Source of the DNA: Symsagittifera roscoffensis
Lineage: Eukaryota > Xenacoelomorpha > Acoela > Convolutidae
DNA: 64,000 nucleotides
Assembly: GCF_963678635.1 (NCBI RefSeq)
Contig: NC_087070.1
Span: forward strand, 13,302,539-13,366,538
Direction: 5' to 3'
This document shows positions 28,280-41,400 of this stretch, piece by piece. The notes beneath the pieces are model-generated. The model saw nothing but the letters and a program-made list of their open reading frames with translations, had not been told where the DNA came from and did no database searches. Made by a program: the position numbers and the translations under genes. How positions within the stretch are numbered: position 1 is the first letter of the stretch; every line of letters begins with the position of its first letter.

Positions 28280-31200
28280 GTAACAAACCATAAATTTTAA
28301 TGACCAAAGGATAAGTAATCAGTGAGAGAGAGAGAATACGATCAAATAAGTTCGCCTGATAGTTGTATTGTTTAAACACGTTTGCCTATATTAAATGATG
28401 TCAAAATAGAATTCAGAGAATTAGTTTTAACAGATATGCTAGTCGAAATAGCACAAAAAGGTTAAACTGTCGCTCGAAGAATGAACCTTGCTCGAAGGAG
28501 AAGAAAAAACCTAATTTCAATTGTTAATTGTTCGCCAAAGAGCGAACTAAATTTGCTTGCTCTTGTATTTTACGAATGTCAAATTTCAAAGCTAATTAGC
28601 TAAAAAACTGGATGGTGGGGGTAGCGAAAACGAAAAAAAAGCACAGGGGGCACAAGTTTTTTCCTAAACTGCAATTGGTTGTCCAAGTACTCATTTCTGC
28701 TGTCTTGAGAGGGACTTGTATAAAAATGTTCTTGAAAGTGCTTTGGTTAAAATCAAAAATGGTAAATTACCAAAAGACTATAAAATGCCATTTCAAATGG
28801 CATGGAATGTTCAAAAGTCTGGAATTATCAAGAAGTCTGGCGATGATAGGTGGCCGCGGAATTGAGGTAAGAATGAGTTCGAGAATGGAGTCATTAGTGA
28901 CAATGGGGTTGTTCAGAGGTCTGGGACGGTTGCTTCTTGGGGTTAAAGGGTTTAATATCCTCGGTCATCTAACCAAAAGTAAACTAAACTAGCGGTCCTC
29001 CTGCGTAGTTGCGATCAGTCAAAAAGATATATAAGGCCATACCAGCATTATTTATGCATCAAAACGCTTTAGAATGTTAATATTAAGTCGTGGGAAACTT
29101 AAATAGCTAAACATTTAATGCATCATCATCAAGTTGAAACATCATCTGACCTTACACGTCCTTCCTCTATGGTACTTTTTGAATGGTTGGTCGATAAAAT
29201 CAATTGTTTCGAGGTATTTGCGCCCTGATGTGGAAAATAGCAACGCCGTGGAGTGCAAAGCTGATTTTGGTTTTAATATAGTTGATTGTCTCTGGGTAAA
29301 TTTCATGATGTTTCTAGCTTAGCTAGTCGCTACATTAGTTTCGTGGCTGTGAATTTAGGCGAAGATAATTGGACTAAAGCTGCTTAACCCGGCATCAAAA
29401 GTTTGTTTAATTTTTTTTGGTTGTTGCTGTCGTTGATGGATCATTGGCATATGTTTTATGCTTATTTTCGACCATGCATAGTTTTTTTGGCCAATGGAAT
29501 GTTGAGGCTGCCCTTTTTAAGTAGAAGAGACAAAGACAATTGTTTGCTGCTGACCAACGCTGCCTTTTTTGCCCACTCTTTTCAAGCTTTTGCACGCATT
29601 CGGGGTTGCTCTAATAAAAACGAAAGTTCACAGAAAATTTTGCTTGATGACGCTGAGATATAGTGTCAATTTCAAGCACTTAAACCTTGTTTTTTTCAGT
29701 AAGTTTGCAATTGATAATTTTTCTCGGGTTAAACATCATTTGTTGGATGTACGTTTATCTGCTCAAGTTTTTGCTTAGTTGCCACGTCACGGATTTTATT
29801 GTGCTTTTACCAAGTATTATAGCAGTTGCAGGTGTTGTTAATTGTAGTTTTAAAGGGAAGTTTTTTTAGGGGAAGTTTCATTGTAGTTTCTTTGTTTCGA
29901 CGCAATTGGTTTAAGCTAAAGATGGTTTTGTTTCCGCTTCGTACGTTCTACCCTGTTGCTAATTTAAAACTGAATTGTCTTGCTTGGCATGTTTGACTAG
30001 ATTTCTTGTTTAAAAAAACAGGTTTATGAAAATGTATGGAATTGCGTTTTTCCATTTAATATATTTTTTGAGTCGCTTTGGAAACTTTTTCACTCTTTGC
30101 ACAAGTTCCAGTTTTAAAACAAAAACCATTCTGCCGATTTTCAGAAAAAGGATATCATTGAAAAACAGCTGACTCATCTATGTGCCTGTATTCTCGCCTA
30201 GTCTCTTTGGCTCTTTTTCCTACCCAAAATTTTATCTGCAAAATTTTATTTTTAAAATAACTGTTCTAATTGTCCGATTGTCGTGAAAAATGACATGCAG
30301 ACTAATTAGGCCATGGCAAACATGTTTAGTCTTCATAATCAACCTTATATGACCACTCGTTACACCATAAAATTGATGCTCATGTGAGGTGGGTGGGAAA
30401 GGAAAAAGCCGTCTCTTTTTACCTTACCCCTCTCTCTACAGTCTTCGAGAAAGTCGGGAATATTTGAATTATTTTTTTGATGTTTTGATTTTCCCAAAAA
30501 ATGCCCTCTCAAATCTGAGATTTTGGTTTCAATGAATAGGAAGTGTTTTGGAAAGCTGCCCTGTTTTAGCTGGCACTCAATTTTTTTTTAATTGAAGTTA
30601 TCGGCATCGGAAAAGTCAAATTTTTGATGTTTTTACTGTTTTTTGAATATATTACAAGATATATGCAAAAGATTCAAAAAACGGTCAAATCATCAAAAAT
30701 GTGAGTTTTTCCGAGGTCAATATTTGTTAGTGTAAAACTATACTATTGTGATTGGCCGCCAATACAGAAGATATGTATATGTATGTTTTTGTAAGATATA
30801 TGTTACGCTCTTGGAAAAATTCCAATTTCTCAAAAAGTTTTGCTCTCATCGCTTATTGTTCGGACTTTCGATACGAAAGTAACGGAATATTTGTGCTCAG
30901 GTTGGGTTTTTTTTCTTCTGACAAATTTCGACATTTTAACTGGCCATTTTTGGCGGAATTTTTTTATATCATTCAAGAAGTATTGTTGTCCTGAGCTCAA
31001 ATTTGAAAAGATATTTCACCTGTGATCTTTTTTTTGTAAACTTTTTTTGGCTTTTTGATTACCATTTTGGCCAACTTAGGACAATTAAATTGCGATATAT
31101 TTCGCACTATTAACGTGTAAGCGGAGAGTTAATCCGTCTTAAAATCGTTCCAAATTGGTTGAAAGAAGCTTTATTTGCCATAATTGATTTGTTACAAGGA

Positions 31201-31616
31201 GCTAAATCTGTTCTTTTTTACTTTATATGGCGTGTGGGGTGATGATTTTCAAAGAAAAATCCAAATTTTAGAAAAAAAATTTCCTTTCATTTACTTTAAT
31301 TTACATTTAATTTAATTTTTTACGTTATTACTGCTCCATAAACCTTAAAGTTGGGGAAAGGCAAATAATAACCAAGTGATTCCTGGTTCCTTGAACTTTT
31401 TCAGCGTTTTTCGAATTTTTGTTTTTTGTATTCTATGTTTGTATTCTATGGCAAGTGGTGCGAAGCTCCGCGTGTTATAAGTTAAAAATCTTTTCTGTTT
31501 GGCCATGTTTTTCACAATAAGTTGGAATTTTGATGCTTTTTCATAATATGCGCAGTGGTTTTTGTGACGAACAATGTTGTTGTTGTTCTATAAGGACAGT
31601 GACTGTGTTTATTTAG
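28280..31616 (+). other. NDUFB10 intron 1 (3.3 kb)
   Basis: Begins gtaaca and ends tatttag. Joining 28279 to 31617 restores the frame (codon AA|A, Lys) and the second conserved cysteine spacing, which supports the intron. It is AT-rich and contains a long hairpin (30600-30725), a perfect 19-base palindrome at 28785-28803 (atgccattt-c-aaatggcat), and a 24-base string (31356-31379) repeated in intron 2. Around 28690-28866 one frame reads like protein (DLYKNVLESALVKIKNGKLP), but it belongs to nothing I recognise. Confidence 0.8.
30600..30725. other. long imperfect hairpin (pre-miRNA-like or palindromic transposon) in intron 1
   Basis: The 27-base arms at 30622-30648 and 30672-30698 match at 24 of 27 positions as inverted repeats. 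One of the three differences would be a G-U pair in RNA; the loop is 23 bases. Pairing continues outward (tcggaaaa on the left, ttttccga on the right) to give a stem of roughly 50 base pairs with small bulges. Confidence 0.7.
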
Positions 31617-31770
31617 AACCCGTTACGATCGGTGCATGGCTGAGACGGGACACGACTCTCGGTTGGAAAGGTGTGAGGAATACAAGAGACGTGCATACAC
31701 TGCCATGGACCTGTTCGACATCAAGTACGGAGATCTGTCATTCAGTTCCAATGCAATCTCCGTTTTGCAG
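31617..31770 (+). CDS. NDUFB10: NDUFB10, exon 2
   Basis: 51 codons after completing the split Lys codon. It reads TRYDRCMAETGHDSRLERC, with the second conserved cysteine pair at C-x11-C, exactly the spacing of animal NDUFB10, then KRRAYTAMDLFDIKYGDLSF aligned with the AYQDRYQDLG segment. The acceptor tatttag is at 31610-31616; the donor is gtaggg at 31771. Phase 0 at the 3' end. Confidence 0.88.
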
Positions 31771-32328
31771 GTAGGGTGCACGAGACAATTGTTGCGACCA
31801 AAAACTAATTCTCGAAACCCTTGATTAGCTTTTAAAACTGTTACAACAACTGCAATTATTGCTATCCAGAGTGCTTTGAAAAATTATAGTCATTCAATTT
31901 AACAAAGAAATTCACATTTTATTTTTGCATTGCTTCAAAAAGTCATTCTTGCTGCAATGAATTGTTTGAAAGTTGTTTACTCGGTGTTGAGCAAAACTGG
32001 TCGCTTTTTAATTATTCACCGCGTCTGTTTTTATTCATTTTTTTGGGAGTTCAAAACTACATCAGATCATAATTTTTTGAAGCCGCTTGAAAATCTGCTT
32101 AGTGACAAGTACAGATGGACGCTGTGGGGCTTTCTAAAGTAGCACATGTGAACTATCCGACCCCCCCCCCCCCCCCCAACAAACGAAAGGCAAATAAGAA
32201 CCAAGTGAACTATCTCCCCTAAATCAATTGGGAAGGGGGGGGGGGGGTTGAAGGGTAGATTGTTTAATTGTCTCCCCTAAAAGTCTCTCTGCGACTGATT
32301 TTGACCAGAATAAGTGTGATTATTTCAG
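31771..32328 (+). other. NDUFB10 intron 2, with poly-C and poly-G tracts
   Basis: 558 bases, gtaggg to tatttcag. It holds 17 consecutive C at 32161-32177 and 13 consecutive G at 32235-32247, about 57 bases apart, and two copies of ctcccctaaa. The poly-C and poly-G tracts could pair into a hairpin or form a quadruplex on one strand, or may be sequencing-sensitive homopolymers. Confidence 0.85.
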
Positions 32329-32532
32329 AAGCAGAAACACAGACTGATGCGTGAGAGAGACGGCACCCAGGTGTATCCTCCGTACACAATTGAAATCACG
32401 GGTGCAATGTACGAAAAAGTGCACCCTTCGGAGTCCGTGAACAAAGAGTACCCCATCAATCCTTTCCCATTGCCTAAAAACTTCACGTACAACGGAAAAC
32501 TGAAAAAGACAGCTGGAACTGGAAGCACCTGA
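32329..32532 (+). CDS. NDUFB10: NDUFB10, exon 3 and stop
   Basis: 67 codons and TGA at 32530-32532. KQKHRLMRERDGTQ aligns with the C-terminal AKQRQRMLQERKAA of the animal protein. An extra tail of about 45 residues (YPPYTIEITGAMYEKV..., ending TAGTGST) has no counterpart in the 172-residue human protein. The predicted product is 236 residues. No stops or frame breaks, so the gene looks functional. No canonical aataaa follows; aataga near 32637 is a possible variant poly(A) signal. Confidence 0.85.
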   Translation, partial: KQKHRLMRERDGTQVYPPYTIEITGAMYEKVHPSESVNKEYPINPFPLPKNFTYNGKLKKTAGTGST

Positions 32533-33165
32533 ACGAAGATGAGCAATTAGTAAACAAGAAGAACTGACTAAACATTTAGTCATTGTCAGTGACGAATTTA
32601 AAAAACTATTGACAATTTAATGTACTTGTAATGACTGAATAGATTAAAACAATTCGGTGCATATTTTTTTTTAAGTCACCGTCTCAAAGCAGTTTTTTAC
32701 CGGAGACATAGATATAGATGGTTTTTTAATACAAACATTGATTTGTAGTCAAGTTGAGGTTGTCATGCAATTTCAATTCAAGGGTTTGGATCTTGAAAAT
32801 TCGGATTTGTCTTGTGTCATCAAGAATTGTCGATCTTGAAAACCTTGTTTTTTGCCGAAAATATTTGGTTTTTAATTTTTTTGTTAGTATACCACTTGGG
32901 TTCCAGTTTCTTTTGGTTGCCCTCAAGTTTTAGTGAAATGTGATTTTGTTTTACTTTAATGGGTCCATAAATACCTTTGTCTTACCCCTTTGGAAACGGT
33001 AATGTATCTTAAATTGCTCCTTTGATTTTCACGTATCGTTAAGTGCGTTTGTTTTAGCAATGTTTCTTCTGTAATTACGGTTTTCAAAAAATAACACGTT
33101 TGCGATTAGCAAGGTTATCAAATCGGAACAATAGTTGCTTTTCGGTTAGTTTGTCTTACAGAATT
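32533..33165. other. intergenic spacer between NDUFB10 and the satellite
   Basis: AT-rich with no supported ORF. It should contain the NDUFB10 3' UTR. The satellite begins abruptly near 33166. Confidence 0.6.
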
Positions 33166-36100
33166 TTTCAAATATTTAAATGCGGGCTTCACTGGCTCGA
33201 CAGGTCAAGTTTTCAATTGTTCAATACAATTCAGTTTTTTATATATATTTAAATGCGGGCTTCACTGGCTCGACAGGTTAAGTTTTCAATTGTTCAATAC
33301 AATTCAGTTTTTTATATATATTTAAATGCGGGCTTCACTGACTCGACAGGTCAAGATTTCAATTGTTCAATACAATTCAGTTTTTTATATATATTTAAAT
33401 GCAGGCTTCACTGGCTCGACAGGTTAAGTTTTCAATTGTTCAATACAATTCAGTTTTTTGTATATATTTAAATGCGGCCTTCACTGGCTCGACAGGTTAA
33501 ATTTTCAATTGTTCAATACAATTCGTTTTTTCATATTAATTTGAATGCGGGCTTCACTGGCTCGACAGGTTAAGTTTTCAATTGTTCAATACAATTCAGT
33601 TTCTTATATATATTTAAATGCGGGCTTCACTGGCTCGACAAGTTAAGTTTTCAATTATTCAATACAACTCAGTTTTTTTATATATATTTCAATGCGGGCT
33701 TCACTGGCTCGACAGGTTAAATTTTCAATTGTTCAATACAATTCGTTTTTTCATATTAATTTGAATGCGGGCTTCACTGGCTCGACAGGTTAAGTTTTCA
33801 ATTGTTCAATACAATTCAGTTTTTTATATATATTTAAATGCGGGCTTCACTGGCTCGACAGGTTAAGTTTTCAATTGTTCAATACAATTCAGTTTTTTAT
33901 ATATATATTTAAATGCGGGCTTCACTGACTCGACAGGTTAAATTTTCAATTGTTCAATACAATTCGTTTTTTCATATTAATTTGAATGCGGGCTTCACTG
34001 GCTCGACAGGTTAAGTTTTCAATTGTTCAATACAATTCAGTTTTTTATATATATTTAAATGCGGGCTTCACTGGCTCGACAGGTTAAGTTTTCAATTGTT
34101 CAATACAATTCAGTTTTTTATATATATATTTAAATGCGGGCTTCACTGACTCGACAGGTCAAGATTTCAATTGTTCAATACAATTCAGTTTTTTATATAT
34201 ATTTAAATGCAGGCTTCACTGGCTCGACAGGTTAAGTTTTCAATTGTTCAATACAATTCAGTTTTTTATATATATTTAAATGCGGGCTTCACTGGCTCGA
34301 CAGGTTAAGTTTTCAATTATTCAATACAACTCAGTTTTTTATATATATTTATATGCGGGCTTCACTGGCTCGACAGGTTAAGTTTTCAATTGCTCAATAC
34401 AATTCAGTTTTTTATATATATTTAAATGCGGCCTTCACTGGCTCGACAGGTTAAATTTTCAATTGTTCAATACAATTCATTTTTTCATATATATATTTAA
34501 ATGCGGGCTTCACTGACTCGACAGGTCAAGATTTCAATTGTTCAATACAATTCAGTTTTTTATATATATTTAAATGCAGGCTTCACTGGCTCGACAGGTT
34601 AAGTTTTCAATTGTTCAATACAATTCAGTTTTTTATATATATTTAAATGCGGGCTTCACTGGCTCGACAGGTTAAGTTTTCAATTGTTCAATACAATTCA
34701 GTTTTTTATATATATATTTAAATGCGGGCTTCACTGACTCGACAGGTTAAATTTTCAATTGTTCAATACAATTCGTTTTTTCATATTAATTTGAATGCGG
34801 GCTTCACTGGCTCGATAGGTTAAGTTTTCAATTTTTCAGTACAATTTAGGTTTTTATAAATTTTTAAATGCGGGCTTCACTGGCTCGACAGGTTAAGTTT
34901 TCAATTGTTCAATACAATTCAGTTTCTTATATATATTTAAATGCGGGCTTCACTGGCTCGACAAGTTAAGTTTTCAATTATTCAATACAACTCAGTTTTT
35001 TATATATATTTCAATGCGGGCTTCACTGGCTCGACAGGTTAAGTTTTCAATTGTTCAATACAATTCAGTTTTATATATATATTTAAATGCGGGCTTCACT
35101 GGCTCGACAGGTCAAGTTTTCAATTGTTCAATACAATTCAGTTTTTTATATATATTTAAATGCGGGCTTCACTGGCTCGACAGGTTAAGTTTTCAATTGT
35201 TCAATACAATTCAGTTTTTTATATATATATTTAAATGCGGGCTTCACTGACTCGACAGGTCAAGATTTCAATTGTTCAATACAATTCAGTTTTTTATATA
35301 TATTTAAATGCGGGCTTCACTGGCTCGACAGGTTAAGTTTTCAATTATTCAATACAACTCAGTTTTTTATATATATTTATATGCGGGCTTCACTGGCTCG
35401 ACAGGTTAAGTTTTCAATTGTTCAATACAATTCAGTTTTATATATATATTTAAATGCGGGCTTCACTGGCTCGACAGGTCAAGTTTTCAATTGTTCAATA
35501 CAATTCAGTTTTTTATATATATTTAAATGCGGGCTTCACTGGCTCGACAGGTCAAGTTTTCAATTGTTCAATACAATTCAGTTTTTTATATATATTTAAA
35601 TGCGGGCTTCACTGGCTCGACAGGTTAAGTTTTCAATTGTTCAATACAATTCAGTTTTTTATATATATATTTAAATGCGGGCTTCACTGACTCGACAGGT
35701 CAAGATTTCAATTGTTCAATACAATTCAGTTTTTTATATATATTTAAATGCGGGCTTCACTGGCTCGACAGGTTAAGTTTTCAATTATTCAATACAACTC
35801 AGTTTCTTATATATATTTAAATGCGGGCTTCACTGGCTCGACAGGTTAAGTTTTCAATTATTCAATACAATTCAGTTTTTTATATATATTTAAATGCGGG
35901 CTTCACTGGCTCGACAGGTTAAGTTTTCAATTGTTCAATACAATTCAGTTTTTTATATATATATTTAAATGCGGGCTTCACTGGCTCGACAGGTTAAGTT
36001 TTCAATTGTTCAATACAATTCAGTTTTTTATATATATTTAAATGCGGGCTTCACTGGCTCGACAGGTTAAGTTTTCAATTATTCAATACAACTCAGTTTT

Positions 36101-38400
36101 TTATATATATTTATATGCGGGCTTCACTGGCTCGACAGGTTAAGTTTTCAATTGCTCAATACAATTCAGTTTTTTATATATATTTAAATGCGGCCTTCAC
36201 TGGCTCGACAGGTTAAATTTTCAATTGTTCAATACAATTCAGTTTTTCATATTAATTTGAATGCGGGCTTCACTGGCTCGACAGGTTAAGTTTTCAATTG
36301 TTCAATACAATTCAGTTTCTTATATATATTTAAATGCGGGCTTCACTGGCTCGACAAGTTAAGTTTTCAATTATTCAATACAACTCAGTTTTTTTATATA
36401 TATTTCAATGCGGGCTTCACTGGCTCGACAGGTTAAGTTTTCAATTGTTCAATACAATTCAGTTTTATATATATATTTAAATGCGGGCTTCACTGGCTCA
36501 ACAGGTCAAGTTTTCAATTGTTCAATACAATTCAGTTTTTTATATATATTTAAATGGGGGCTTCACTGGCTCGACAGGTTAAGTTTTCAATTGTTCAATA
36601 CAATTCAGTTTTTTATATATATATTTAAATGCGGGCTTCACTGACTCGACAGGTCAAGATTTCAATTGTTCAATACAATTCAGTTTTTTATATATATTTA
36701 AATGCAGGCTTCACTGGCTCGACAGGTTAAGTTTTCAATTGTTCAATACAATTCAGTTTTTTATATATATTTAAATGTGGCCTTCACTGGCTCGACAGGT
36801 TAAATTTTCAATTGTTCAAAACAATTCATTTTTTCATATTAATTTGAATGCGGGCTTCACTGGCTCGACAGGTTAAGTTTTCAATTGTTCAATACAATTC
36901 AGTTTTTTATATATATTTAAATGCGGGCTTCACTGGCTCGACAGGTTAAGTTTTCAATTATTCAAAACAACTCAGTTTTTTATATATATTTATATGCGGG
37001 CTTCACTGGCTCGACAGGTTAAGTTTTCAATTGCTCAATACAATTCAGTTTTTTATATATATTTAAATGCGGCCTTCACTGGCTCGACAGGTTAAATTTT
37101 CAATTGTTCAATACAATTCATTTTTTCATATTAATTTGAATGCGGGCTTCACTGGCTCGACAGGTAAACTTTTCAATTGTTCAATACAATTCAGTTTCTT
37201 ATATATATTTAAATGCGGGCTTCACTGGCTCGACAGGTTAAGTTTTCAATTATTCAATACAACTCAGTTTTTTATATATATTTCAATGCGGGCTTCACTG
37301 GCTCGACAGGTTAAGTTTTCAATTGTTCAATACAATTCAGTTTTATATATATATTTAAATGCGGGCTTCACTGGCTCGACTGGTTAAGTTTTCAATTGTT
37401 CAATACAATTCAGTTTTTTATATATATTTAAATGCGGGCTTCACTGGCTCGACAGGTTAAGTTTTCAATTGTTCAGTTTAATTCAGTTTTTTTTATATAT
37501 ATATATTTAAATGCGGGCTTCACTGACTCGACAGGTCAAGATTTCAATTGTTCAATACAATTCAGTTTTTTATATATATTTAAATGCAGGCTTCACTGGC
37601 TCGACAGGTTTAGTTTTCAATTGTTCAATACAATTCAGTTTTTTATATATATTTAAATGCGGCCTTCACTGGCTCGACAGGTTAAATTTTCAATTGTTCA
37701 ATACAATTCATTTTTTCATATTAATTTGAATGCGGGCTTCACTGGCTCGACAGGTTAAGTTTTCAATTGTTCAATACAATTCAGTTTTTTATATATATTT
37801 AAATGCGGGCTCCACTGGCTCGACAGGTTAAGTTTTCAATTATTCAATACAACTCAGTTTTTTATATATATTTATATGCGGGCTTCACTGGCTCGACAGG
37901 TTAAGTTTTCAATTGCTCAATACAATTCAGTTTTTTATATATATTTAAATGCGGCCTTCACTGGCTCGACAGGTTAAATTTTCAATTGTTCAATACAATT
38001 CATTTTTTCATATTAATTTGAATGCGGGCTTCACTGGCTCGACAGGTTAAGTTTTCAATTGTTCAATACAATTCAGTTTCTTATATATATTTAAATGCGG
38101 GCTTCACTGGCTCGACAGGTTAAGTTTTCAATTATTCAATACAACTCAGTTTTTTATATATATTTCAATGCGGGCTTCACTGGCTCGACAGGTTAAGTTT
38201 TCAATTGTTCAATACAATTCAGTTTTATATATATATTTAAATGCGGGCTTCACTGGCTCGACTGGTTAAGTTTTCAATTGTTCAATACAATTCAGTTTTT
38301 TATATATATTTAAATGCGGGCTTCACTGGCTCGACAGGTTAAGTTTTCAATTGTTCAGTTTAATTCAGTTTTTTATATATATTTAAATGCGGGCTTCACT
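33166..38400. repeat. satellite block 1: mixed canonical, 'ggcctt' and 'caagattt' variants
   Basis: Canonical units alternate with a variant reading gcggccttcac, ggttaaatttt, a cattttttcatattaatttgaatg-type spacer, and another with gactcgacaggtcaagattt. The same series of variants recurs, for example near 35014, 35381 and 36408, so units were copied in groups. Confidence 0.8.
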
Positions 38401-41400
38401 GGCTCGACAGGTTAAGTTTTCAATTATTCAATACAATTCAATTTTTTATATATATTTAAAAGCGGGCTTCACTGGCTCGAAAAGTTAAGTTTTCAATTGT
38501 TCAATACAATTCGTATTTTTATATATATTTTAATGCGGGCTTCACTGGCTCGACAGGTTAAGTTTTCAATTGTTCAATACAATTCAGTTTTTTTTATCTA
38601 TTTCAATGCGGGTTCAATTGGCTCGACAGGTTAAGTTTTCAATTGTTCAATACAATTCAGTTCTTTAAATATCTTTAAATGCAGGCTTTACTGGCTCGAC
38701 AGGTTTAGTTTTCAATTGTTCAATACATTTCAGTTTTTTATATATATTTAAATTCGGGCTTCACTGGCTCGACAGGTTAAGTTTTCAATTGTTCAATAGA
38801 ATTCAGTTTTTATATATATATTTAAATGCGGGCTTCACTGGCTCGACAGGTTAAGTTTTCAATTGTTCAATACAATTCAGTTTTTTATATGTATTTAAAT
38901 GCGGGTTTCACTGGCTCGACAGGTTAAGTTTTCAATTGTTCAATTCAATTCAGTTTTTTATATATGTTTAAATGCGGGCTTCATTGGCTCGACAGGTTAA
39001 GTTTTCAATTGTTCAATACAATTCAGTTTTTTATATATATGTAAATGCGGGCTTCACAGGCTCGACAGGTTAAGTTTTCAATTGTTCAATACAATTCAGT
39101 TTTTTATATATATTTAAATGCGGGTTTCACTGGCTCGACAGGTTAAGTTTTCAATTGTTCAATTCAATTCAGTTTTTTAAATATCTTTAAATGCAGGCTT
39201 TACTGGCTCGACAGGTTAAGTTTTCAATTGTTCAATACATTTCAGTTTTTTATATATATTTAAATTCGGGCTTCACTGGCTCGACAGGTTAAGTTTTCAA
39301 TTGTTCAATAGAATTCAGTTTTTATATATATATTTAAATGCGGGCTTCACTGGCTCGACAGGTTAAGTTTTCAATTGTTCAATACAATTCAGTTTTTTAT
39401 ATGTATTTAAATGCGGGTTTCACTGGCTCGACAGGTTAAGTTTTCAATTGTTCAATTCAATTCAGTTTTTTATATATGTTTAAATGCGGGCTTCATTGGC
39501 TCGACAGGTTAAGTTTTCAATTGTTCAATACAATTCAGTTTTTTATATATATGTAAATGCGGGCTTCACAGGCTCGACAGGTTAAGTTTTCAATTGTTCA
39601 ATACAATTCAGTTTTTTATATATATTTAAATACGGGCTTCACTGGCTCGACAGGTTAAGTTTTCAATTGTTCAATACAATTCAGTTTTTTATATATACTT
39701 AAATGCGGGCTTCACTGGCTCGACAGGTTAAGTTTTCAATTTTTCAATACAATTCAGTTTTTTATATATATTTAAATGCGGGCTTCACTGGCTCGACCGG
39801 TTAAGTTTTCAATTGTTCAATACAATTCAGTTTTTTATATATATTTAAATGCGGGCTTCACTGGCTCGACATGTTAAGTTTTCAATTGTTCAATACAATT
39901 CAGTTTTTTTATATATTTAAATGCGGGCTTCACTGGCTCGACAGGTTAAGTTTTCAGTTTTTCAATACAATTCAGTTTTTTATATATATTTAAATGCAGG
40001 CTTCACTGGCTCGACAGGTTAAGTTTTCAATTGTTCAATACAATTCAGTTTTTTATATATATTTAAATGCGGCCTTCACTGGCTCGACAGGTTAAATTTT
40101 CAATTGTTCAATACAATTCATTTTTTCATATTAATTTGAATGCGGGCTTCACTGGCTCGACAGGTTAAGTTTTCAATTGTTCAATACAATTCAGTTTTTT
40201 ATATATATTTAAATGCGGGCTCCACTGGCTCGACAGGTTAAATTTTCAATTGTTCAATACAATTCATTTTTTCATATTAATTTGAATGCGGGCTTCACTG
40301 GCTCGACAGGTTAAGTTTTCTATTGTTCAATACATTTCAGTTTCTTATATATATTTAAATGCGGGCTTCACTGGCTCGACAGGTTAAGTTTTCAATTATT
40401 CAATACAACTCAGTTTTTTATATATATTTCAATGCGGGCTTCACTGGCTCGACAGGTTAAGTTTTCAATTGTTCAATACAATTCAGTTTTATATATATAT
40501 ATTTAAATGCGGGCTTCACTGGCTCGACTGGTTAAGTTTTCAATTGTTCAATACAATTCAGTTTTTTATATATATTTAAATGCGGGCTTCACTGGCTCGA
40601 CAGGTTAAGTTTTCAATTGTTCAGTTTAATTCAGTTTTTTATATATATTTAAATGCGGGCTTCACTGGCTCGACAGGTTAAGTTTTCAATTATTCAATAC
40701 AATTCAGTTTTATATATATATATTTAAATGCGGGCTTCACTGGCTCGACTGGTTAAGTTTTCAATTGTTCAATACAATTCGTATTTTTATATATATTTTA
40801 ATGCGGGCTTCACTGGCTCGACAGGTTAAGTTTTCAATTGTTCAATACAATTCAGTTTTTTTTATCTATTTCAATGCGGGTTCAATTGGCTCGACAGGTT
40901 AAGTTTTCAATTGTTCAATACAATTCAGTTCTTTAAATATATTTAAATGCAGGCTTCACTGGCTCGACAGGTTAAGTTTTCAATTGTTCAATACATTTCA
41001 GTTTTTTATATATATTTAAATTCGGGCTTCACTGGCTCGACAGGTTAAGTTTTCAATTGTTCAATACAATTCAGTTTTTTATATATATTTAAATGCGGGC
41101 TTCACTGGCTCGACAGGTTAAGTTTTCAATTGTTCAATACAATTCAGTTTTTTATATGTATTTAAATGCGGGTTTCACTGGCTCGACAGGTTAAGTTTTC
41201 AATTGTTCAATTCAATTCAGTTTTTTATATATGTTTAAATGCGGGCTTCATTGGCTCGACAGGTTAAGTTTTCAATTGTTCAATACAATTCAGTTTTTTA
41301 TATATATGTAAATGCGGGCTTCACAGGCTCGACAGGTTAAGTTTTCAATTGTTCAATACAATTCAGTTTTTTATATATATTTAAATACGGGCTTCACTGG

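Noticed and set aside
28612..28992. 126-codon ORF in NDUFB10 intron 1
   Set aside because: It lies within a well-supported intron, starts in an A-rich run and has no recognisable domain. A different frame there looks at least as protein-like.
29403..29663. 86-codon ORF in intron 1
   Set aside because: T-rich composition, no homology, inside the intron.
24481..33165. tRNA and rRNA genes
   Set aside because: Looked for cloverleaf-like arms and conserved T-loop strings in the intergenic region; none was convincing.
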